From Paenibacillus_AA sp045062745 (GTDB lineage: Bacteria > Bacillota > Bacilli > Paenibacillales > NBRC-103111): 64,000 nucleotides of DNA. Below, one piece after another: positions 7,103 through 16,235 of this stretch. The stretch is taken from assembly GCF_045062745.1 (NCBI RefSeq), contig NZ_JBJGED010000021.1, positions 1 through 64,000 on the forward strand, written 5' to 3'. The number at the start of each line of letters is the position of its first letter. Position 1 is the stretch's first letter. The position numbers and the translations under genes are program-made. The notes beneath the pieces were generated by a model, which was given only the letters and a program-made list of their open reading frames with translations, did no database searches and was not told where the DNA came from.

Positions 7103-9118
7103 TTATTTCACGCGAGCGCCGACCGGGATGTCCTCCGCTACGGTTGCCAGCGTCAGCCGGTCGCCCTCGGAAGCGGCGAGGATCATGCCTTGCGACAACT
7201 CGCCGCGCAACTTGACCGGCTTCAGGTTCACGACGCAGATTACTTTGCGTCCGACGAGGTCTTCCGGCTTGTAGAACTTGGCGATGCCCGAGACGACCTG
7301 CCGCTGCTCGCTGCCCAGGTCCAGCTGGAGCTTGAGCAGCTTGTCGGCGTTCGGAATCGCGTCCGCGGCGAGCACTTGCGCGACGCGCAGCTCGACCTTG
7401 AGGAAATCGTCGATGGCGATTTCCTCCAAGCGGTCGGCGCCGCTCGCCGCCGGCGCCTTAGGTGCGGCGGCGGGGGCACCTGCCTCTGCCGCAGGCGCTG
7501 CCGGCGGCTCGGCCGGGGCCGCGCCGCCGCCCATGGACTCGGCGATGAACGCCGTCTCGACGGGTACGTCGAGCCGCGGGAACATCGCCTCGCCCTTCAC
7601 GACCTTCGTGCCCGCCGGGAGCTGGCCGAAGGTCGTGACGCTGTCCCAGCCGCTCAAGCGGCTGTCCGCGGGGTCGAGCCCCAGCTGGGCGAAGATGTTG
7701 CCCGGCGTCCGCGTCAGGAACGGCTGCAGCAGCACGGCCGAGATGCGGAGCGACTCGGCCAAGTGGTACAGCACCGAGCCGAGCGCCGGGCGCGTCGCCT
7801 CGTCCTTGACGAGCGACCACGGCTGCGTCTCGTCGATGTACTTGTTCGTGCGGCCGATCAGCGTCCACACGGCGGCAAGCGCGAGCGAGAATTCCATCCG
7901 CTCCATCGCCTCTTCATACTTCGCCAGCGTACTCCGGTACGTCTCCAGCAGGCCGGCATCATGCAAGGTGACGTTCGCGATATAAGGCTGGATCTCGCCG
8001 CCGAAATATTTGTCGATCATGACGATCGTCCGGTTAAGCAAATTGCCCAAGTCGTTCGCCAAGTCATAATTCAGCCGCTCGACGAAGCCTTCCGGCGTGA
8101 ACGTCCCGTCGGCTCCGAACGGCACTTCCCGCAGCAAATAATAGCGGAGCGCGTCCAGCCCGTACCGGTCGATTAGCGTCACCGGGTCGACGACGTTGCC
8201 TTTGGACTTCGACATCTTGCCGTCCTTCATGAGCAGCCAGCCATGGGCGAACACTTGCTTCGGCAGCGGCAGGTCCAGCGCCATGAGCATGATCGGCCAG
8301 TAGATCGTATGGAACCGCACGATTTCCTTGCCTACCAGATGCACGTCAGCCGGCCAGTACCGCTCGAACTTCTCCGGATGGTCGGTTCCGTAGCCGAGCG
8401 CGGTAATGTAGTTGGACAGCGCGTCGATCCAGACGTAGACGACATGCTTCGGATTGTTCGGCACCTTGATGCCCCAGTCGAACGACATCCGCGAGACCGC
8501 CAAGTCCTCCAGGCCGGGCTTGATGAAGTTGTTGACCATCTCATTTTTGCGGGATTCCGGTTGAATGAACGAAGGATTCTCCTCATAGTAAGCGAGCAGC
8601 CGGTCGGCGTACTTGCTCATCTTGAAAAAATAGCTCTCCTCGCGCACCTTTTCCACCGGGCGTCCGCAGTCGGGACAGTTGCCGTCCACGAGCTGCCGCT
8701 CCAGGAAGAACGATTCGCATGGCGTACAGTACCAGCCTTCATACGTATCCAGATAAATGTCGCCCTGCTGCACAAGCTTGTCGAAGATGCGCTGCACTAC
8801 CACCTTGTGGCGCTCCTCCGTCGTGCGGATGAAGTCGTCGTAGGAAATGTCCAGCTTCGCCCACAGCGCCTTGATCCCCTCGACGATGTCGTCGACGAAT
8901 TGCTGAGGCGTCACCCCGCGCTCCACCGCCTTGCGCTCGATCTTCTGGCCGTGCTCATCCGTCCCGGTCAAGTACATGACGTCGAACCCGCGCAGCCGCT
9001 TGTAGCGCGCCATGGCATCCCCCGCTACGGTCGTGTAAGCGTGGCCGATGTGCAGCTTGTCGCTCGGGTAGTAAATCGGCGTCGTAATGTAATACGTTGG
9101 TCGTTTGGTCTCTGACAT
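7103..9118 (-). CDS. metG: methionyl-tRNA synthetase
   Basis: A 671-aa class I synthetase that charges tRNA-Met. The HIGH motif is at residues 23-26 and KMSKS at 301-305. One zinc knuckle is visible (Cys131, Cys134, Cys148, Cys151). A low-complexity Ala/Pro/Glu linker at about 535-560 leads to a C-terminal Trbp111/EMAP-type tRNA-binding domain (about 565-671), as in B. subtilis MetS and E. coli MetG. The linker is longer and more Ala-rich than usual. Expression appears to be controlled by the upstream T-box leader. Confidence 0.97.
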   Translation of the reverse strand: MSETKRPTYYITTPIYYPSDKLHIGHAYTTVAGDAMARYKRLRGFDVMYLTGTDEHGQKIERKAVERGVTPQQFVDDIVEGIKALWAKLDISYDDFIRTTEERHKVVVQRIFDKLVQQGDIYLDTYEGWYCTPCESFFLERQLVDGNCPDCGRPVEKVREESYFFKMSKYADRLLAYYEENPSFIQPESRKNEMVNNFIKPGLEDLAVSRMSFDWGIKVPNNPKHVVYVWIDALSNYITALGYGTDHPEKFERYWPADVHLVGKEIVRFHTIYWPIMLMALDLPLPKQVFAHGWLLMKDGKMSKSKGNVVDPVTLIDRYGLDALRYYLLREVPFGADGTFTPEGFVERLNYDLANDLGNLLNRTIVMIDKYFGGEIQPYIANVTLHDAGLLETYRSTLAKYEEAMERMEFSLALAAVWTLIGRTNKYIDETQPWSLVKDEATRPALGSVLYHLAESLRISAVLLQPFLTRTPGNIFAQLGLDPADSRLSGWDSVTTFGQLPAGTKVVKGEAMFPRLDVPVETAFIAESMGGGAAPAEPPAAPAAEAGAPAAAPKAPAASGADRLEEIAIDDFLKVELRVAQVLAADAIPNADKLLKLQLDLGSEQRQVVSGIAKFYKPEDLVGRKVICVVNLKPVKLRGELSQGMILAASEGDRLTLATVAEDIPVGARVK

Positions 9119-9199
9119 GTCGGTCAGCCTCCTATAGTGTTTCCCGTCGCAGGCGACGGTTCTGATTCCCCGAATTCGTCTGATTCCTCATTTTCCCCG

Positions 9200-9531
9200 A
9201 AAAAACAAAAAAACCCTCTCCCCTATGGGACGAGAGTTCGGACTCACGCGGTACCACCCAACTTCCTCCGGCCTTTGCAGGCGCGAAGCTCATCAGTCTG
9301 CTGGAGACTGCGCCGATATCGCGGCGTAGCGTCGATCCTTAACGCAGCTGCATGCAGCGGGCGCTCGGGACCGATTCCTCCTGGACCATGTTCCAAAGGG
9401 CGGCCTATACCGGGTTTCAGCGGGTTCCGGCTCTCTGTAATAGGGGCGTCTCTGTACTCTTCCATTCATTGGAGTCGAGTTATAACCATTCATTTAGTGA
9501 AATGATACCGAAAAGGGGCGCCGCCTGTCAA
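9200..9531 (-). promoter_or_regulatory. T-box leader of metG with promoter
   Basis: A promoter, TTGACA (9531-9526) and TATCAT (9507-9502) with an 18-bp spacer, reads leftward into a ~300-nt leader. It contains the distal stem I pattern AGAGAGCCGG, a candidate AUG specifier in GGAACATGGTCC (ATG at 9389-9387), the T-box sequence GGGTGGTACCGCG (9259-9247), and a terminator hairpin with a T run (about 9240-9205). Uncharged tRNA-Met would pair with the specifier and T-box and let transcription continue into metG. This accounts for the gene-free stretch before the gene. Confidence 0.93.
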
Positions 9532-9555
9532 GCAGCCCCCAAAGTGATCGTATTG

Positions 9556-9804
9556 TCAAGGTTTCCGGCCATCCGGTTCGCTCCCCGCCTTCGGCGGGAC
9601 CGGGTCCAACCCGCCCGGGTGGAACGGATGGCACTTGCATATGCGCCGTACCGCCAAGTACGAGCCTTTCAGCGGACCGTGCACCTCCAACGCTTCGAGC
9701 GCATAGGCCGAGCATGTCGGATAGAATCGGCACGTCGGCGGCTTCAGCGGCGAAATCCAGCGGCGATACACGCGGACGGGAAGCTGAAGCGCCTTAGTGA
9801 GCAT
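9556..9804 (-). CDS. yidD: membrane protein insertion efficiency factor YidD
   Basis: An 82-aa protein with the family's full motif run: YRRWISPLKPPTCRFYPTCS (residues 13-32), then GSYLAVRRICKCHPFHPGG. YidD is a small membrane-associated protein thought to help YidC-dependent insertion. Its ATG lies inside the last codons of zur (11-bp overlap), so the two are probably translationally coupled. In many bacteria yidD sits beside rpmH and rnpA; here it is with zur, away from the replication origin. Confidence 0.93.
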   Translation of the reverse strand: MLTKALQLPVRVYRRWISPLKPPTCRFYPTCSAYALEALEVHGPLKGSYLAVRRICKCHPFHPGGLDPVPPKAGSEPDGRKP

Positions 9805-10243
9805 GGGGGGCGGCCGCCTCCTCCTTACCCTCCGCCTTGCACGAAGAGCAATAGCCGTAGATCTCGAATTTGTGGCGCACGACTTGGAAGTCTTCCGGAA
9901 CCCCCTCGATCCGGGTCATCGGACAATAAACGATCGGTACCGTCTTCTCACAGTTTAGGCAGAACAAGTGGTGGTGATGATGGTGCTCGTCGCAATGCGC
10001 GCGAAACTTCACGCCGTCCTCGAACACGAACTGCTCCACGATGCCCATGTCGTGCATCACCCGCAGGTTGCGGTACACCGTATCGAAGCTAAGGCCCGAA
10101 TACCGCTTGCCCATATAGTCATAGACGTCTTTGGCCGTCAAATAGCCATCCGTATCGGCGAACAGCCCGGCTAACGTCCTCCGTTGGTCGGTAATGCGCA
10201 GCCCGCGGCTGGACATCATTTGAACGATCTGCTCCGCATTCAC
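9794..10243 (-). CDS. zur: zinc uptake repressor Zur (Fur family)
   Basis: A 149-aa Fur-family regulator. Features shared with B. subtilis Zur rather than Fur or PerR include LTAKDVY, YSGLSFDTVYRNLRVM, a six-histidine run in the metal-site segment (HCDEHHHHHH), CLNC and CSSC zinc-site pairs, and the ending HKFEIYGYC. I take GTG at 10243 as the start because GGAGGG lies 10 bases upstream; an in-frame TTG at 10261 overlaps that site. It likely represses the znuA operon 3 kb downstream through the palindrome there. An Ala/His-rich tail follows the last CxxC. Confidence 0.9.
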   Translation of the reverse strand: MNAEQIVQMMSSRGLRITDQRRTLAGLFADTDGYLTAKDVYDYMGKRYSGLSFDTVYRNLRVMHDMGIVEQFVFEDGVKFRAHCDEHHHHHHLFCLNCEKTVPIVYCPMTRIEGVPEDFQVVRHKFEIYGYCSSCKAEGKEEAAAPHAH

Positions 10244-10338
10244 AACAAAACGTCCCTCCAATCATCTCCTGTCCCCCTATCATGCACGAAAAGGAGAACA
10301 ACGTCAATGAAAGAGGGACTTTGACCCCATAACCAAGC

Positions 10339-11325
10339 TTACTTGCTGACCCCGTAGAACGTGTACAGATCATCCAAGAGCAGGTTGGCCGCTTTCACGC
10401 CGCCTGCCGTATTCCAGATCGCGTCGTCCACTTTCTTGACCTTGCCGGCCTTGACGACGTTCAAGTTTTTCCACAGCGAATCGTTCGTCCATTCCTGCTC
10501 GGCCTTGCTGGCCTTGCCATCCCCGGTCTCATACGTGAAGTAGAACATGTAATCGCCGTCCATCTCCGGGATCCGCTCCTTGGTCACGTCGGCCGAGAAC
10601 TCCTGCTTGTTCTGGCTGTCCGGTCGGGCGATGCCGAGTTGGCTGAAAATAATGCCGGTAAACGTCTCTTTGTAGTAGATGCGCACGCGGTCCGGCATAA
10701 ACCGCACGATGGAGATCTTTTGCTTCAGCTTGTCGCCGGCCTTCGCCTTCAAATCTTCGACCCGCTTGTCGAAGTCCGCAATCACCTTCTCGCCCTCGGC
10801 CTTCTTATTCAACGCTTGGGCATACAGAGCAAAGTTGTTTTTCCACTCGCCCCGCAGCGTTTCGGACTCGATGGTAGGCGCAATCGCTTTGAGCTGCTCG
10901 TAGATTTTCTCGTGACGCAGCTTGTTGCCGATAATCAGGTCCGGCTTGAGAGCGGCGATCTCTTCGAGGTTCGGCTGGCTTTCCTCGCCGACGACTTTGA
11001 CGCCTTCCATGTCGGCTTTAATATGATTGTACCAAGGGTTACCCGTCCATGATTTCACCGCGCCTACCGGCTTCACGCCTAACGCGAGCAGCGCCTCCGT
11101 ACCTTCGTTTGTCAAAATGACGACTTTCTTCGGCGTTGCCGGAATCGTCGTTTCCCCCATGGCATGTTTGATCGTATAAGCCGTAGAGGCGCTTGGAGAC
11201 GGAGTGCCGCCTGCAGCGTTAGTCCCGCCGTTGTCTTCGGATTTGCTGCCGCAGCCGGCTAACGCAACCGAGGCGGCGAGGGCCGTAATCGCTAATGTAA
11301 TCACTTTCTTTTTGACGAGCAACAT
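10339..11325 (-). CDS. iron-siderophore ABC transporter binding lipoprotein
   Basis: A 328-aa cluster A-II binding protein. The signal peptide ends in the lipobox ALAGC. The mature part has the two-lobe pattern seen in B. subtilis YfiY/YfmC/FeuA: PKKVVILTNEGTEALLALGVKPVGAV, then LEEIAALKPDLIIG, then the long connecting helix. Ligand residues cannot be assigned to a specific siderophore by eye. It is transcribed away from the two permeases and ATPase at 11599-14515, with Fur-box-like palindromes between, so all four probably form one iron-repressed uptake system. Confidence 0.87.
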   Translation of the reverse strand: MLLVKKKVITLAITALAASVALAGCGSKSEDNGGTNAAGGTPSPSASTAYTIKHAMGETTIPATPKKVVILTNEGTEALLALGVKPVGAVKSWTGNPWYNHIKADMEGVKVVGEESQPNLEEIAALKPDLIIGNKLRHEKIYEQLKAIAPTIESETLRGEWKNNFALYAQALNKKAEGEKVIADFDKRVEDLKAKAGDKLKQKISIVRFMPDRVRIYYKETFTGIIFSQLGIARPDSQNKQEFSADVTKERIPEMDGDYMFYFTYETGDGKASKAEQEWTNDSLWKNLNVVKAGKVKKVDDAIWNTAGGVKAANLLLDDLYTFYGVSK

Positions 11326-11358
11326 GCTTGAATCTCTCCCCTGTCCTGCAAATATGTT

Positions 11359-11373
11359 TGATAATGATTATCA
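11359..11373. promoter_or_regulatory. Fur box upstream of the binding-protein gene
   Basis: TGATAATGATTATCA is a perfect match to the Bacillus 7-1-7 Fur consensus (TGATAAT-N-ATTATCA). It lies 34 bp before the start of the leftward siderophore-binding protein gene. Confidence 0.93.
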
Positions 11374-11458
11374 ATGTCAGAACAAATCATACACAGGGAC
11401 TGAAGCGTTGTCAAGCCTTTTTGCTCCTCTTTCAAATGATTCCCACTCGGTTTTCATT

Positions 11459-11473
11459 GAGAATGAATATCAA
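11459..11473. promoter_or_regulatory. second Fur-box-like site, facing the permease operon
   Basis: GAGAATGAATATCAA, with the preceding T, reads as a 7-1-7 palindrome differing from the Fur consensus at two positions. It sits 126 bp before the first permease start, so each divergent transcript has its own candidate operator. Confidence 0.65.
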
Positions 11474-11598
11474 ATTCATTGACAAAAGACGCTTCGATCG
11501 CCTAAACTTGTTCTTGTTCCTACTTACTTTCCTTACTTATTTTCCTTTACTTAATATTCCTTTACTTATCTCTCATGTTGATTAAGGATGAATGCATA

Positions 11599-12603
11599 AT
11601 GACCGGCTTGCTTCGGACCACCGCAACCAGAATAACTGGCGTTATCGTCGCCATCGCGCTTGTGCTGCTAGCGCTCTATGCCAGCGTCGTTTTCGGTGTA
11701 ATCAACACCGGGTGGAGAACCGCCGTCGATGCGTTCATGCACTTCAACGGGTCCAATGAACATATAGTAATTAAGGATGTCCGCATTCCTCGAGCCTTCA
11801 TCGCCGCCGCCGTCGGAGCGAGTCTCGGCATCGCGGGAGCGCTGCTGCAAGCACTAACCCGGAATCCGCTGGCCGATACCGGCCTGATGGGCTTGAACGC
11901 GGGAGCCGGTCTCGCGATCGTCGTTGCGGTCACGTTCATGTCTGTAGGCAGTCTCAGCCAATTCGCTTGGGTCGCGTTCATCGGCGCCGCCTTCAGCGGG
12001 GCGATCGTCTTCGCGCTCGGCTCCGCCGGCCGGGAAGGGTTGTCACCGATGCGGGTCACCCTGGCGGGTGCCGCCGTCACAGCGCTTGCCTCTTCCATGA
12101 CCCACGCCTTTCTCGTCATTAATCAGAAGACGATGGATGAAGTGCTGTTCTGGCTCGCCGGTTCGGTTGCCGGCCGCAAGCTGTCCATCCTGACCGATCT
12201 GCTTCCTTATATGGTCGTAGCCTGGATCGCCGCCTTCGTCCTCGCCGGTCCGATCAATACGCTGCTGCTCGGGGAGGATGTGGCGAAAGGTCTCGGCCAG
12301 CGGACCGTGCTCGTCAAGGCGATGACCGGTCTCGTCATCGTCCTGCTCGCCGGCGCTTCGGTGGCCGTGGCCGGTCCGATCGGCTTCGTCGGCCTCGTCG
12401 TGCCGCATCTGGCTCGTTCGTTGATCGGCCAGGACGTACGCTGGGTCGTCTTGTACAGCGGCCTGCTCGGGGCGATCCTGCTCCTGGCGGCGGATATCGG
12501 GGCGCGTTACGTCGCGATGCCGAAGGAAATTCCTATCGGCGTCATGACGGCGATCATCGGCACTCCCTTCTTCGTGTACGTGGCCCGGAAGGGGGGCAAG
12601 TAA
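11599..12603 (+). CDS. FecCD-family iron ABC transporter permease
   Basis: A 334-aa permease with about nine to ten hydrophobic helices and FecCD/BtuC-family blocks: VRIPRAFIAAAVGASLGIAG, QALTRNPLADTGLMG and the C-terminal GPIGFVGLVVPHLAR. The start at ATG 11599 is supported by AAGGA about 10 bases upstream; the upstream in-frame ATG at 11575 has no site. It is followed after 2 bp by the second permease. The pair would form a heterodimeric channel for ferric siderophore. Confidence 0.92.
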   Translation: MTGLLRTTATRITGVIVAIALVLLALYASVVFGVINTGWRTAVDAFMHFNGSNEHIVIKDVRIPRAFIAAAVGASLGIAGALLQALTRNPLADTGLMGLNAGAGLAIVVAVTFMSVGSLSQFAWVAFIGAAFSGAIVFALGSAGREGLSPMRVTLAGAAVTALASSMTHAFLVINQKTMDEVLFWLAGSVAGRKLSILTDLLPYMVVAWIAAFVLAGPINTLLLGEDVAKGLGQRTVLVKAMTGLVIVLLAGASVAVAGPIGFVGLVVPHLARSLIGQDVRWVVLYSGLLGAILLLAADIGARYVAMPKEIPIGVMTAIIGTPFFVYVARKGGK

Positions 12604-12605
12604 TC

Positions 12606-13643
12606 ATGAACCGATGGATCCACATACGATTCGGTCGATTAGGCGCTTCGTTCCTCACCGAACGAAGAACGATTGGGACGATCGGCGCGTTGCTCATTCT
12701 GAGCGTGATCCTGCTGATCGCCAGTACGGCGCTCGGCTCGACGCGCATTCATCCATGGTCGGTCGTGCAGGCTGTATTCGGCTACGGGGACAGCGGAGCC
12801 GGCTTGATCGTGCGGCAGCTGCGTCTGCCGCGTGTCGTGATCGGCTTCCTCGTCGGGATCGCGCTCGCCGCATCCGGAGCGATTCTGCAGGGCATCATTC
12901 GCAATCCGCTCGCCTCGCCCGACATCATGGGTGTCACTGGCGGCTCTTCCGCCGCCGCTGTGCTGCTCCTCCTGGTGTTCCCGAAGGTGAGCATCCAGTG
13001 GCTGCCGGTTGCGGCCTTGCTCGGCGCCGCGCTCATTACGTTCCTGATCTACGCGCTGGCCTGGAAGCGGGGCGTCACTCCAATGCGGCTCGTCCTCGTC
13101 GGGGTCGGCATCGGCGCCGCGATGGCGGCGATTACGACGATGCTGATCGTCACGAGTCCGATCTACTTGACCGCCAGGTCGCTCATCTGGATGACCGGCA
13201 CCGTTTACGGATCGAACTGGAAAAATGTACTCACCTTGCTGCCTTGGGTATTGGTGTTCCTCCCGCTCGCCTGGGCGCTGGGACGCTCGGTGAATGCGCT
13301 CCAGCTCGGCGACGAGACCGCGACCGGAGTCGGCAACCGCGTCCAGCGCAGCCGGTTCCTGCTGCTCGTCATCTGCGTGGCGCTGGCCGGCGCGGGCGTC
13401 GCGGTCGGAGGCGCCATCGGGTTCGTCGGCCTGATCGCCCCCCACATCGCGCGGCGGCTCGTCGGCCCGGCGTTCGGCGGCAATCTGATCGTCTCGTCGC
13501 TTGTAGGCGGCATTATGGTCGCGGCAGCCGATCTCGTCGCCCGCACCGCATTCCCGCCGCTTGATCTGCCCGTCGGGATCTTCACTTCGCTGATCGGCGC
13601 ACCGTTCTTTATCTATTTACTATATAAGCATCGCAACGCTTAA
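12606..13643 (+). CDS. FecCD-family iron ABC transporter permease (second subunit)
   Basis: A 345-aa paralogue of the preceding permease with the same family blocks: VRQLRLPRVVIGFLVGIALAASG, QGIIRNPLASPDIMGVTGG and GAIGFVGLIAPHIARRLVG. An N-terminal cytoplasmic extension of about 25 residues precedes the first helix. The site GGGGGG sits at the end of the first permease gene, so translation is probably coupled. Confidence 0.92.
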   Translation: MNRWIHIRFGRLGASFLTERRTIGTIGALLILSVILLIASTALGSTRIHPWSVVQAVFGYGDSGAGLIVRQLRLPRVVIGFLVGIALAASGAILQGIIRNPLASPDIMGVTGGSSAAAVLLLLVFPKVSIQWLPVAALLGAALITFLIYALAWKRGVTPMRLVLVGVGIGAAMAAITTMLIVTSPIYLTARSLIWMTGTVYGSNWKNVLTLLPWVLVFLPLAWALGRSVNALQLGDETATGVGNRVQRSRFLLLVICVALAGAGVAVGGAIGFVGLIAPHIARRLVGPAFGGNLIVSSLVGGIMVAAADLVARTAFPPLDLPVGIFTSLIGAPFFIYLLYKHRNA

Positions 13644-13684
13644 CTATCAAACGGCCAAAACTTTTAAAAAAAGGAGTGCTTCCG

Positions 13685-14515
13685 GTGACCGCCATTGAAA
13701 CGAAACAGCTCACCTTGTCCTATGGGGACACCTGCATTATAGAAAACCTGGATTTGTGCGTTCCAAAAGGGAAAATCTCGGTGTTCATCGGAAGCAACGG
13801 CTCCGGTAAGTCGACGCTGCTGCGTTCGATGGCCCGGCTCCTCAAGCCTCGCGGCGGCCAGCTTCTGCTGGACGGACGGGCGATCGCGGAGCAATCGACG
13901 AAGGAAGTGGCGCGCCAGCTGGCGATTTTGCCGCAAGGGCCGATCGCGCCGGAAGGGCTCACCGTGCTGCAGCTCGTGAAGCAGGGCCGGTACCCGTACC
14001 AGAACTGGCTGAAGCAGTGGTCGGACGAAGACGAACGGGCGGTGAGGCAAGCTCTTCATGCGACTGGCATCGAGGATCTCGCCGACCGTACGGTTGATTC
14101 GCTGTCGGGCGGCCAGCGCCAGCGCGCCTGGATCGCAATGACGCTGGCACAGGGCACCTCCACGATCCTGCTCGACGAGCCTACGACATATCTCGATCTG
14201 ACCCATCAGATCGAAGTGCTGGACCTGCTGTTCGAGCTGAATGAACGGGAGAATCGGACGATCGTCATGGTGCTGCACGATATTAACCTGGCGTGCCGGT
14301 ACGCGCATCATATCGTCGCCGTCAAGGACAAGACGGTCTATGCCGCCGGACAACCGGAGGAAATCGTGACCGAGCGGCTCATCGGTGATGTGTTCGAGAT
14401 GCCATGTCAGATTACGCGCGATCCGGTGTACGGCACGCCTATGGTCATCCCGCTTGGGAAAGGGCGCACCGTAGGACGGCCTGAGCCCCGGAGTGTAGGT
14501 GTAGGTACGGCATAG
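13685..14515 (+). CDS. iron-siderophore ABC transporter ATPase (FecE/FepC type)
   Basis: A 276-aa ABC ATPase with Walker A GSNGSGKST, signature LSGGQRQRAWIAMTLAQ, Walker B ILLDEPTTYLDLTHQ and switch His in VLHDINLACRYA. LDLTHQIEVL and DINLACRYAHH are typical of siderophore importers. The start is GTG 13685 after AAGGAG; an earlier GTG at 13676 overlaps that site. It completes the uptake system and ends before a strong shared terminator. Confidence 0.93.
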   Translation: MTAIETKQLTLSYGDTCIIENLDLCVPKGKISVFIGSNGSGKSTLLRSMARLLKPRGGQLLLDGRAIAEQSTKEVARQLAILPQGPIAPEGLTVLQLVKQGRYPYQNWLKQWSDEDERAVRQALHATGIEDLADRTVDSLSGGQRQRAWIAMTLAQGTSTILLDEPTTYLDLTHQIEVLDLLFELNERENRTIVMVLHDINLACRYAHHIVAVKDKTVYAAGQPEEIVTERLIGDVFEMPCQITRDPVYGTPMVIPLGKGRTVGRPEPRSVGVGTA

Positions 14516-14535
14516 AAGCCGGCAACAGCATCAAG

Positions 14536-14570
14536 AAGACCCAGCTCCAAGTCATGGAGGCTGGGTCTTT
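14536..14570. terminator. bidirectional terminator between iron ATPase gene and yqfL
   Basis: AAGACCCAGC pairs with GCTGGGTCTT and is followed by six Ts on the + strand; the complementary A run serves the minus strand. The flanking genes are convergent. Confidence 0.9.
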
Positions 14571-14572
14571 TT

Positions 14573-15379
14573 TCAAGCCATGAATCCCATAATGATGCCG
14601 GCCGTCTCCTCGATCGCCTTGTCGGTGACATTGATGATCGGGCAATTCAGCTGCTTCATCAATCCGTTCGCGTATTCCAGCTCCTCCATGATGCGCTGGA
14701 GCGTCGCGTACTTGGCGCCGTATGGCAGTCCGACGGCCTTCAGCCGTTCTGTCCGAATCTTGAGCAGCTGCTCGGCGTCCATCGTCAAGCCGATGATGCG
14801 GCGCTCCGGCAGCATGAACAGCTCCTTCGGCACCTTCACCTCCGGGACGAGCGGGAAGTTGCCTACCTTGATTCCTTTATGAGCGAGGAAGATGCTGAGC
14901 GGGGTTTTGGACGTGCGGGATACGCCCAGCAGCACGAGCTGCGCTTGCAGGAGCGCGTTCGTGTCGCGGCCGTCGTCGCACTTGACCGCGAATTCGATCG
15001 CCTCCACCCGGCGGAAGTAGTCGTCGTCCATCTCGTGCAAGAGGCCGGGCTTCCGCTTCGGCGAGTCGTTGAACGTGTCGATGAACGCCTGCATAACCGG
15101 CCCCATGATATCGACCGCCCGCACTCCGAGCCGGATCGATTCCTCCCGGATCATCTCTCTCAGCTCCGGCTGCACGAGCGTGTAGGCGACGAAGCCTCCG
15201 TGGAGGGCCGCTTCCTCCATCATCGACTTGATCTCGTCCTCATGGCGAACTTGCGCGAACCGCTTAATTCTCACCTGATGCGCGTCGAACTGACGCATAG
15301 TGGCCCGAACGACGGCATCGGCGGTTTCCCCGACCGCGTCCGAGCAAATGTAAATGATATGCTGCGCTTCTTGCGTCAC
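14573..15379 (-). CDS. yqfL: pyruvate phosphate dikinase regulatory protein (YqfL/DUF299)
   Basis: A 268-aa bifunctional kinase/pyrophosphorylase of the DUF299 family, which switches pyruvate phosphate dikinase (or PEP synthase) off by ADP-dependent phosphorylation of an active-site Thr and on again by phosphorolysis. Visible motifs are YICSDAVGETADAVVRA at the N-terminus, the P-loop GVSRTSKTP (about residue 152) and GLTMDAEQLLKIR. It is third in an apparent ppdK-ccpN-yqfL run, so enzyme and regulator are encoded together. Confidence 0.93.
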   Translation of the reverse strand: MTQEAQHIIYICSDAVGETADAVVRATMRQFDAHQVRIKRFAQVRHEDEIKSMMEEAALHGGFVAYTLVQPELREMIREESIRLGVRAVDIMGPVMQAFIDTFNDSPKRKPGLLHEMDDDYFRRVEAIEFAVKCDDGRDTNALLQAQLVLLGVSRTSKTPLSIFLAHKGIKVGNFPLVPEVKVPKELFMLPERRIIGLTMDAEQLLKIRTERLKAVGLPYGAKYATLQRIMEELEYANGLMKQLNCPIINVTDKAIEETAGIIMGFMA

Positions 15380-15455
15380 GTGTTCCTCCTCCAGCCCGGT
15401 TTGCTGCCGCGAAGCATTGCCGGCTTGTTGCTCCCATTCTGTCTTCTGTCTGTTC

Positions 15456-16136
15456 CTAGAACGATCCCGGATCCGACGCCAGCTCGACGAGCAGCCGGGT
15501 CATCGTCGTCTTCGTAATGCGGCCTACGACCTCGAGCCGTACCGGTCCGCCCGGCGTGTCCTGCTGTTTCGCCACCACCGGCAGACTGTCCACCTGATGA
15601 TGGATCATTTTGCGGCCGGCCTCCACGACCGGATCTTCCGGCGACACGGTAATAATGTTCGGCTGACGGGACATGACGAGACTAACCGGCATTCCGGCAG
15701 CTCCGGCATTGCCGAGCGTCACCTTAAGCAAGTCCTTCCGGGATACCATCCCGACGAGCTCCCCCTCGGCGTTCGTCACCATCAGGCTCCCGACATTCTC
15801 CATGAAGAGCGCTACGACCGCATCGTGAACAGTGGCCGTCTCCAGGATGTTGACCGGCACCGACTGAACGTCCTTTACCTTCAAGCCCTGCAGTTTCCGG
15901 GCCCCATGATGGTCTGATACGGCGGCGTCGCCGAGGAAGTATCCGACCTTCGGCTTCGCGTCCAGATAGCCCAGCATGACGAGCAGCGCCAGGTCCGATC
16001 GAATCGTCGGCCGGCTCAGGTTCAGCTGTTCGGCGAGCTGGTCCCCCGTGATCGGGGCGTGCTGTTTCACTAGCCGGATGATCTCCAGCTGACGAGCGGA
16101 TAATTCGATGGCGGTTCCCCTCCTTGGTCCAAGCAT
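15456..16136 (-). CDS. ccpN: CBS-domain repressor CcpN
   Basis: A 226-aa regulator with an N-terminal winged helix (ELSARQLEIIRLVKQHAPIT, LNLSRPTIRSDLALL) followed by two CBS domains (about residues 75-130 and 145-215). This is the layout of B. subtilis CcpN (YqzB), which represses gluconeogenic genes during glycolytic growth. In B. subtilis ccpN is also adjacent to yqfL. The start is uncertain. The ATG at 16136 has no good site, while a strong AAGGAGG lies inside the first codons and points to an ATC codon nine residues in. The B. subtilis N-terminus (MSTIELNKRQ) aligns near that position. Confidence 0.9.
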   Translation of the reverse strand: MLGPRRGTAIELSARQLEIIRLVKQHAPITGDQLAEQLNLSRPTIRSDLALLVMLGYLDAKPKVGYFLGDAAVSDHHGARKLQGLKVKDVQSVPVNILETATVHDAVVALFMENVGSLMVTNAEGELVGMVSRKDLLKVTLGNAGAAGMPVSLVMSRQPNIITVSPEDPVVEAGRKMIHHQVDSLPVVAKQQDTPGGPVRLEVVGRITKTTMTRLLVELASDPGSF

Positions 16137-16235
16137 TCCAACCCATAATTTACGTTTCTTCTATGTTAGCCTGAAACGAGAAGAAAAGCCAGACGAACGT
16201 ACGAAGCCGACGTCCCTCTGGCTCTGATCCGCTCC

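Noticed and set aside
9137..9505. Frames in the T-box region
   Set aside because: The stretch is fully explained by the leader RNA, promoter and terminator of metG.
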